A program made the position numbers and the translations under genes. A DNA stretch of 20,016 bases, taken from the NCBI GenBank assembly GCA_022452125.1, contig JAKURJ010000015.1, positions 1 through 20,016 on the forward strand, read 5' to 3'. The notes under the pieces were generated by a model that saw nothing but the letters and a program-made list of their open reading frames with translations, ran no database searches and was not told the origin of the DNA. This DNA comes from Candidatus Poseidoniaceae archaeon. GTDB lineage: Archaea; Thermoplasmatota; Poseidoniia; Poseidoniales; Poseidoniaceae. Below are positions 14,438-20,016 of this stretch, one piece after another. Each line of letters opens with the position of its first letter. The first letter of the stretch is position 1.

Positions 14438-15937
14438 TTAGGGAGATTCTTCACCAATCCACATATCATTTTCTGAATCGGCGGATTTGGTTTTTGTGGT
14501 CGAATCCCACTTAGGTAGAACCGAACTCTCATTTTCAGTCATTCGCATTCTGCGGAACATCACGAAACTGAAAGCCACAATTCCGATGAACATGATTACA
14601 GCAGCAATATTCAAATCGCCAGTTTCGGATTTTGGTTCTTCCATTACACTCAACTGGATTTGATGCGTATCTTCGGCGCCATCGTCATCGACTACAACTA
14701 ATAGCAAACCGTACTCTCCAACATCCATGTTCTGAAGTGATAGATTAATGGAAGACGAAACTAGTTCACCATCTAAATACCAAGCATATGACAATGATTC
14801 GCCATCATCTCCTGTTTCAATTGTATTAGCAACAAGCTGTAATTCATCACTCTGCATAAATTGCCATGTATTTGGGTTGTTCATGCTACTTCCCTCTAAT
14901 TGTAAGTCAATTACTGGAGGGACATTTGTCACCAAAATCGTTGCATTTGATGATGACATACGGCCAACCCAATCAATGACATCTAACCTAATTGTGTAGT
15001 TTCCAGACTTGCTCAAAGCGATATTGAGTAGTTCATTCGTGGTGTTCGAAGTAGGAACATATGTTACTCCATCAGGGTCAGTAATGTACCAAATCGATTG
15101 GAGATTGTTGCTCCAAACACCGTCTGTGGAACCTGTGCCGTCAATTACAATCATTTCACCTTCAAATGCTGTTTGAGGACTGATCATAACTGAACTTGGA
15201 TTGGTCTGGTCGACAAATACCGTCATTTCGATTTCAGGAGATGTTCGCAAAAATGTGTCCTGCAAGTAGTAGGTGAATTTCCAAACCCCGTCATCCAATC
15301 CCAAATCACTAGCATTGATACTAAATGTAGCAATATCATCATCCCAGCTAACATTAGCCTCCGCATCATAGATTGTTCCATCACATGCACCATTGGGTGC
15401 GAGGCACCAATTGAAAATTAATTTTGAATCATTAGCATGTGAATCTGCTAGAACTGCTTCAGACGAAAGAACATACTCGCCATCAATGATGATGTTTGTA
15501 TCATGGTTCGGAGAAATGACTGGATTATGTGGACCTTCTCCAATGAAAATTATTCGATTAAGGAACTCTTTGCCTAAACCATCAGTCTGTCCTACTTCAA
15601 GCCAACAAGTACAATTTTGCCCTACGACATCAATCGTGAGAGACCAAATCCACAGTCCCTCATCGACTGGTGTCACCGACGTGAAATATTCTCCACTTGC
15701 AATGATTGGCCATTCCACGTATGGATTCGTAACATCATACAATACCCAGTCAGCACTTTGTGGTGGTAATGTAGTCGAGCCGTTGATAACCAGTGTGTTG
15801 TTTATCCAAATGCCGTCATCCGTAGGACTGGTTAACTTGGGGCTATTATCAGCAGATGCAGAGGCCGTATGAGAAAGTGGTAAGGTTAGCAACAACAACG
15901 AAGTCACGATAAGAATGGACTTCGAATATTGACTCAT
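14438..15937 (-). CDS. Single-pass surface protein with Ig/PKD-like domains
   Basis: 499 residues. A signal peptide (MSQYSKSILIVTSLLLLTLP..HTASASA) leads to a long extracellular part and one membrane helix near residues 442-461 (NIAAVIMFIGIVAFSFVMF), followed by RRMRM and a 38-residue charged cytoplasmic tail. The outside part appears to be several beta-sandwich modules: PKD-like segments are suggested by IVIDGTGSTDGVWSNNLQSI, NYTIRLDVIDWVGRMSS and LSYAWYLDGELVSS...VVDDDGAED. Repeated N-x-S/T sites would fit N-glycosylation. GAGGAG lies a few bases before the ATG at 15937, so this start is good. It begins three bases after the giant calcium-repeat protein gene, and the two are probably made together and may interact at the cell surface. 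No enzymatic motif was seen. Confidence 0.82.
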   Translation of the reverse strand: MSQYSKSILIVTSLLLLTLPLSHTASASADNSPKLTSPTDDGIWINNTLVINGSTTLPPQSADWVLYDVTNPYVEWPIIASGEYFTSVTPVDEGLWIWSLTIDVVGQNCTCWLEVGQTDGLGKEFLNRIIFIGEGPHNPVISPNHDTNIIIDGEYVLSSEAVLADSHANDSKLIFNWCLAPNGACDGTIYDAEANVSWDDDIATFSINASDLGLDDGVWKFTYYLQDTFLRTSPEIEMTVFVDQTNPSSVMISPQTAFEGEMIVIDGTGSTDGVWSNNLQSIWYITDPDGVTYVPTSNTTNELLNIALSKSGNYTIRLDVIDWVGRMSSSNATILVTNVPPVIDLQLEGSSMNNPNTWQFMQSDELQLVANTIETGDDGESLSYAWYLDGELVSSSINLSLQNMDVGEYGLLLVVVDDDGAEDTHQIQLSVMEEPKSETGDLNIAAVIMFIGIVAFSFVMFRRMRMTENESSVLPKWDSTTKTKSADSENDMWIGEESP

Positions 15938-15940
15938 CTA

Positions 15941-18900
15941 CTACTCCTCGAACGGATTACACAATTGTCCTTGACCCGGGAAACTATTGATGTCACGTGG
16001 GTTAGTGTCCCACTTGTATTCACAGTAGTTCACGTGGCCATCGCCATCAGTATCGACCATGCGGTCTGCATCATCGTATGGGTCGAAATTGAAGTAATAC
16101 TCCCAACCTGTGGCCATGCCGTCATCGTCATGGTCTTGGTAATACACTTCAGGTCCGTCATCCCATTCATCTCCATCGGTATCATTTCGGATTGGATTCG
16201 TTCCATTGACAAATTCTTCGAAACTTGTGTAATTTTCGAGGTTGTCATAGAACAATTTCCCATCAGGGGTGTCAGGATCAATGTGACAATTGCTAGATTG
16301 TGGGTCTTCATATGAAGGGCAGTACTTAGCAATCAATCCGGTTCGATTCAATCCATCATTGTCAGGGTCTTCCATTCCATCATCAATTCCATCACCATCT
16401 GAATCCTTTAGAGCAGGGTCCATGACACCACGGGCTCCGTTTGCACTGTATGTTGAATTGTCAACCAATCCAACGATTAGGGCTTGCTCAGAGTACTTTA
16501 CTTCCCAGCCATCAGGTAGCATGTCGCCATCTGTATCATCATCAACAGGATTTGTGTTCCAACGGTCTGGAGCTTCTGCTCCATTAGCAAGAGTGTCATT
16601 GTCAATATCATATGTGTCATCCTTCAATGATGCCTCGGACGGGTCTAGTGCCCATCTTGCATAACAACCGTTACAGAGCGGATTTGCCGGTACTGCAAAG
16701 TTGGTTAGATTCATTTCATAGACTTCGTATTTCTTTTCCAAAATGAATCCACCAAGCCAATTCTTCCAGATGTATCCTCCCTCATCCAATCCACACTCGA
16801 TCATTGAATCACATCCTGGAGGTAGCCACAAGTCGGTAGCAACCCACAGTGAGTGGGACTTAGAGTTGTCTTCCACAGATTCGACTTGCATTTCCCAACC
16901 GTCAAGCATTCCATCTGAATCTGTATCGTTAATCAGTGGGTTTGTTGGGTTCTGATATGGTCGAGGAACGAAGAGAACTTCGTAGCCGTCAATCAAACCA
17001 TCATCATCAGTATCCGAATCGTTGGCGTGTGTTAGGAAGTTATCTTGTCCGAGAATGACTTCCTCTCCATCTTCCAGTCCGTCGTTGTCAGTATCATACA
17101 TACATGGGCTGGTGAAGTAATCTTCACCGTACCAAGAGAATCCATTCAGTGCTTCAGCTTGGTCTCCCAAACCATCGCCGTCAGTGTCTGCATTGGATGC
17201 ATTGGAACCTGTTCCACATACGTCATAGAATTCCTTGTAATCAGAAAGTCCGTCTTCATCTGTGTCCCAAAGACCTGGGTCAGAGGTTACATGGGTGTTT
17301 TGCACACCGCGGTTGACAACCAATATTTCCCAGCCGATGACCTCAATTCCGTCTTTTAGTCCGTCACCATCAGTATCCGGATTCAATGGGTCTGTTGAGC
17401 GACCATCGATGATTCCATCACCATCTGAATCTCGAGCATTGTACTCCATTAAATTGGTGAACATTTCATCGATTTCAACAATCTCAACCCATACATCTAG
17501 TCTGCTTTCAATTGTATCACCAACTTCTACATTGATTGAATAGACATAACCTTCAACCGGTGCAACTAGAGGGATAACTTGCTGGTTTCCACCAGAAAGG
17601 GTTACTCTTGCCCTAGCAACGGTTTGGTTTGCACTGACCCAATCATCCAACTCAACGTCAATGGCAACTACGAGAGCGATATTTTCAAGTTGGTCAAACG
17701 TAACTGAACCATCGCCATCAGCATCATATCCGTCTCTGTCAGAGTCGATGTCTCCATTCGAACCATCACGAGGGTCTAGACCGTTGGTTGCCTCCCAACC
17801 ATCTGGCATGCCATCTTCATCTGTATCTTCATGCCAAGGTGAAGTGAACTTGTCTTCACCAAATGCTAGAGCGACTTGGTATTCTTCGATGTTGTTCATT
17901 CCGTCTTCATCCCAGTCACCATATCCGTCGGAATTGTTTGCTGGATCCAATGTTTGTGATGCTGCTGTTGCTCCTGAGCCTGGGTGCTCCAAGACATCAG
18001 AGAAACAGAACTCAAAGCCATCTGGCATTCCATCTCCATCAGTATCCCAATCAGAAGGACCGTTCAGTCTTCCATCCCCGTCCATATCTTCTTTGAACCA
18101 AGCTAGTCCGTGCTCCAATGCATCAGCAGCGAACGGTGCCTGGCGGTTAACTGGGTCTAGCAAATCCAGACCACAATTTTGTCCGGTTGCCATCATTATC
18201 ATGATAGTGGAATTGGAAATTTCGTGAATATCATCTAGCATATCTCCATCAGAATCCGCCTTGGTTGGGTCGGTTCCATATTCTTCCTCTTCGAGATTGA
18301 ATAAGCCATCATTGTCTGAGTCGAGTACTTGATCACAGGAATGTTCACCTGCAGCATTTGAGAGGTCATCCCAATCTTCGACTCCGTTTTTTCCATTGAA
18401 GTGGTCTTCTAGGCTTTCTTCCATAGCATCGGTCAGTTCAACGCAATTCCAGTTACCTGAAAGCGGGTCAAAGAGAGTGTAATTTCCTGCAGGATGGTTA
18501 ACAACACGCTTGTATGTTACTTCCCATTTGTCGTTTAGACCATCACCGTCTGTATCTGCTAATCTAGGGTTAGTGCCTTCTTCGACCTCGACCGAATTAA
18601 TCAGTCCATCTCGGTCAGGGTCTCCCTTAGGACCATCATCAGGGTCTTGCCAAGAATCTTCTTCTTCTTGCTCTTCAGCACCTTCAGAATTAGCTTCACT
18701 AGGGTCGTTCTCCGCATCGTCGGATTCACCGTTATCGAGCGGATTCAATCCATTTTCAACTTCCCAGCCATCTTCCATACCGTCTCCATCGGTATCATTG
18801 TTGAATGGGTCCGTACCGTATTGTGATTCTACTGCGTCGACTAGACCATCGTCATCAGAGTCCATAGATTGCCCAGTGTTGGAACCCTCGCCTATCAAAT

Positions 18901-19036
18901 CATCCTCAGCAGCAGGGTCGAAATCACCAGCGCCCTCACTAGTTTGGAAGAATCCTGATGCTCCAACAAACAGAGACCCGAAAATCAAAGTTGATACAAT
19001 TGCAACGTAAGCCATCTGATTATGTGACATTGTCAT
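15941..19036 (-). CDS. Giant secreted calcium-binding repeat protein (TSP3/EF-hand-like) with an embedded barrel-sandwich module
   Basis: 1031 residues, strongly acidic. The N-terminus (residues ~8-28, YVAIVSTLIFGSLFVGASGF) is a signal peptide or membrane anchor. Most of the rest consists of about 25 copies of DxDxDGxxDGxE (for example DTDGDGMEDGWEVENGLNPL and DTDGDGLKDGIEV), often followed by 'G.(T/N)P...' spacers; such loops bind calcium and build extended stalks. At residues ~450-520 the pattern breaks: after an EF-hand-like loop DADGDGSVTFDQ comes a module with V..APVEGYVYSINVEVGDTI, which looks like a biotinyl-lipoyl/barrel-sandwich domain without a modifiable Lys. The C-terminus (FPGQGQLCNPFEE) has no obvious anchor. 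The start at 19036 is supported by GGAG eight bases upstream. It heads a four-gene run. Likely a cell-surface or secreted adhesion or coat protein; exact role unknown. Confidence 0.82.
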   Translation of the reverse strand: MTMSHNQMAYVAIVSTLIFGSLFVGASGFFQTSEGAGDFDPAAEDDLIGEGSNTGQSMDSDDDGLVDAVESQYGTDPFNNDTDGDGMEDGWEVENGLNPLDNGESDDAENDPSEANSEGAEEQEEEDSWQDPDDGPKGDPDRDGLINSVEVEEGTNPRLADTDGDGLNDKWEVTYKRVVNHPAGNYTLFDPLSGNWNCVELTDAMEESLEDHFNGKNGVEDWDDLSNAAGEHSCDQVLDSDNDGLFNLEEEEYGTDPTKADSDGDMLDDIHEISNSTIMIMMATGQNCGLDLLDPVNRQAPFAADALEHGLAWFKEDMDGDGRLNGPSDWDTDGDGMPDGFEFCFSDVLEHPGSGATAASQTLDPANNSDGYGDWDEDGMNNIEEYQVALAFGEDKFTSPWHEDTDEDGMPDGWEATNGLDPRDGSNGDIDSDRDGYDADGDGSVTFDQLENIALVVAIDVELDDWVSANQTVARARVTLSGGNQQVIPLVAPVEGYVYSINVEVGDTIESRLDVWVEIVEIDEMFTNLMEYNARDSDGDGIIDGRSTDPLNPDTDGDGLKDGIEVIGWEILVVNRGVQNTHVTSDPGLWDTDEDGLSDYKEFYDVCGTGSNASNADTDGDGLGDQAEALNGFSWYGEDYFTSPCMYDTDNDGLEDGEEVILGQDNFLTHANDSDTDDDGLIDGYEVLFVPRPYQNPTNPLINDTDSDGMLDGWEMQVESVEDNSKSHSLWVATDLWLPPGCDSMIECGLDEGGYIWKNWLGGFILEKKYEVYEMNLTNFAVPANPLCNGCYARWALDPSEASLKDDTYDIDNDTLANGAEAPDRWNTNPVDDDTDGDMLPDGWEVKYSEQALIVGLVDNSTYSANGARGVMDPALKDSDGDGIDDGMEDPDNDGLNRTGLIAKYCPSYEDPQSSNCHIDPDTPDGKLFYDNLENYTSFEEFVNGTNPIRNDTDGDEWDDGPEVYYQDHDDDGMATGWEYYFNFDPYDDADRMVDTDGDGHVNYCEYKWDTNPRDINSFPGQGQLCNPFEE
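16000..18900 (-). repeat. Degenerate DNA repeats encoding the Asp-Gly calcium loops
   Basis: The coding strand repeats GATACNGATGGNGATGG-like units about 25 times with irregular spacing of roughly 40-250 bases; on the plus strand they read as (C)CATCNCCATC(A/T)GTATC. They are gene-internal protein repeats, divergent in third codon positions, and not a CRISPR or a satellite. A smaller set is found at 9556-10340 in the lipoprotein gene. Confidence 0.7.
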
Positions 19037-19081
19037 ATTGATACTCTCCGTAGACTAGGCTAACTCAGCCACTACAGTTCT

Positions 19082-19091
19082 ACAAATAAAC
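19082..19091 (-). promoter_or_regulatory. Possible TATA element for the four-gene surface/peptidase/mqnC run
   Basis: On the minus strand TTTATTTGTA lies about 46-55 bases before the ATG at 19036. Transcription starting about 26 bases downstream would leave a short leader carrying the GGAG ribosome binding site. It is the most AT-rich element in this 102-base gap. Not proven. Confidence 0.35.
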
Positions 19092-19120
19092 CTTCACGGT
19101 GAATGATTTGACCAATCTCT

Positions 19121-19138
19121 CACCCTTCGGGTGAAAAA
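19121..19138 (-). terminator. U-run and small hairpin behind the right-edge gene
   Basis: On the minus strand TTTTT follows the stop codon at once, then CACCC-GAA-GGGTG forms a five-base-pair hairpin. A U-run near the stop is typical for archaeal termination. The hairpin may instead be a control site for the surface-protein operon that starts downstream. Confidence 0.35.
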
Positions 19139-20016
19139 TCAGTTTAATTCGTACCTAGTTTTAAGTGAAATAAAGTTGAAACTATCTTCTGTTCGAATTG
19201 CAACTTTTACCGGCCTACCCTCGCATCGAACCCACGCACCAGCAAGAAATCCAAGTGTAAGTGAAAGTAGAGGTATCTCTGTAAATTTCAATTCAATACC
19301 ACCATTGGAATCGAGTTCTCTAGCCGAAACTGGATAAGACATCCCCATTGAACCGAAAAAAGACTTACAACTATCCACCCAACCATTTGCATCCGCTGCC
19401 AAAAATATCTCTTCACCCGCTATGAACAAACGCTTTGCAGCGAGTGCGAATGCAAGAAATCCATCACTGATTGCTGGCCAAGAATTCCTTTCATCTTCGC
19501 TGATGTTTGCTGTCAACCCTGCACAAGATTCTTCCAGCCTCGTAAAAAGTCCAACAGGTAGTAAGTGATGTTTCAAACCATCAATTCTCCAATTACTTTC
19601 AACTTTTATATCGTATGAATTTCCATCAGAATATATCTTTCCTCTCGGTTCAGATGCAGTCACAGGAAGGTCTGATTCATCCAGCGTCAAAACACAATTC
19701 TCTGCAGATTTCTCCTCCCAGCGCATTCGGTATCTTTTGGAATTGATTCGTTCAAAATCTGCTTGGTAAAGTCCCGCGAACAATGGTGTTAAGCCTGTAC
19801 TTGCAAAGCTTGGGGGCTTGATGTTTGGCTTGCCCCAACCATGTAACCACCATCGGTATTCCATCGCCTGGGCGGATTTCTTCCTTCTGAACAGCCCTGT
19901 GAAATCAAGTGAACCTGAATTAAGTAACCCTTCTTCCTCGTCACAAGCCGAATTGGCTAATTTTCGGCCCATTGGTGCATCGATGATTTCTTCGAAGATT
20001 CGCCACCAAGCCTCCA
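19139..20016 (-). CDS. Protein of unknown function, 5' end outside the window
   Basis: An internal ATG at 19972 would give 277 residues, but the frame stays open from there to the window edge, and the extra codons read as sensible protein (EAWWRIFEEIIDAP before MGRKLANSACDEEE). The true start is therefore most likely beyond base 20016. No signal peptide or membrane helix is evident in the visible part. It has a Trp-rich segment (YRWWLHGWGKPNIKPP), a central stretch SNWRIDGLKHHLLPVGLF, and a C-terminal beta-rich part with LLSLTLGFLAGAWVRCEG. I do not recognise the family. The acidic CDEEEGLL region and W-rich start could be a binding surface, but no function can be given. It is separated from the next minus-strand gene by 102 bases that hold a U-run and a TATA-like element, so it is probably a separate unit. 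Confidence 0.65.
   Translation of the reverse strand, partial: EAWWRIFEEIIDAPMGRKLANSACDEEEGLLNSGSLDFTGLFRRKKSAQAMEYRWWLHGWGKPNIKPPSFASTGLTPLFAGLYQADFERINSKRYRMRWEEKSAENCVLTLDESDLPVTASEPRGKIYSDGNSYDIKVESNWRIDGLKHHLLPVGLFTRLEESCAGLTANISEDERNSWPAISDGFLAFALAAKRLFIAGEEIFLAADANGWVDSCKSFFGSMGMSYPVSARELDSNGGIELKFTEIPLLSLTLGFLAGAWVRCEGRPVKVAIRTEDSFNFISLKTRYELN

Noticed and set aside
16000..18900. CRISPR-like array
   Set aside because: Repeats are short, degenerate, irregularly spaced and in frame with a protein; there are no constant repeats or unique spacers and no cas genes.
17661..19010. Plus-strand frames of 166-188 codons opposite the giant repeat protein
   Set aside because: Ser/Pro/Ile-rich antisense shadows of the Asp-Gly repeats (GAT/GGT read backwards as ATC/ACC).
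1..20016. Insertion sequences, tRNA genes, phage or defence systems
   Set aside because: No transposase, integrase, terminal inverted repeats with target duplications, tRNA cloverleaf or known defence motif was seen on either strand.

Overview
This window looks like a piece of a marine planktonic euryarchaeal genome, most probably Thermoplasmatota of the Marine Group II (Candidatus Poseidoniales) type. Several things point there. There is an archaeal-type SRP RNA, an archease, a geranylgeranyl reductase for archaeal ether lipids, and a CcmE of the archaeal CxxxY type. There is also a type IA topoisomerase with a topo III-like TOPRIM and several large secreted proteins packed with Asp-rich DxDGDG calcium-binding repeats. 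The assignment is an inference from gene content; no marker such as 16S rRNA is present. Base composition is moderately AT-rich, except for one GC-rich block that is the SRP RNA.

Layout. Left edge, plus strand: the 3' part of a PfkB/HldE-like sugar kinase (1-485) whose stop adjoins an archease gene (490-957) with a TTG start. Convergent to these is a minus-strand block, read from right to left: pyrD (quinone-linked dihydroorotate dehydrogenase), a ccmE-like haem chaperone, the SRP RNA (about 1441-1760), and an ABA4-like four-helix membrane protein whose 3' end overlaps the archease gene by 48 bases. Middle, plus strand: a small Cys-containing protein of unknown function (3284-3661), a U-run and palindromic control region (3671-3743), a type IA topoisomerase, a geranylgeranyl reductase, a two-helix membrane protein of unknown function, and a 996-residue lipoprotein. 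That lipoprotein has thrombospondin-type-3-like calcium repeats and a C-terminal region resembling peptide-N-glycosidase F. Right half, minus strand: a tight four-gene run with gaps of 0-3 bases: a 1031-residue calcium-repeat surface protein, a single-pass surface protein with Ig/PKD-like segments, an Xaa-Pro aminopeptidase (M24B), and an MqnC-type radical SAM enzyme. Right edge: an unrecognised minus-strand gene whose 5' end lies outside the window.

How the genes fit together. Three genes touch the respiratory chain: class 2 PyrD delivers electrons to quinone, MqnC belongs to futalosine-route menaquinone synthesis, and CcmE carries haem for cytochrome c maturation. A second theme is the cell surface and use of proteinaceous matter: the PNGase F-like lipoprotein, the two surface proteins, and a proline-specific peptidase co-transcribed with those two. 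The most unusual items are a barrel-sandwich (lipoyl-like) module inside the calcium-repeat protein, the repeat-rich control region ahead of the topoisomerase, and the loss of the GAGD signature in the sugar-kinase-like protein.
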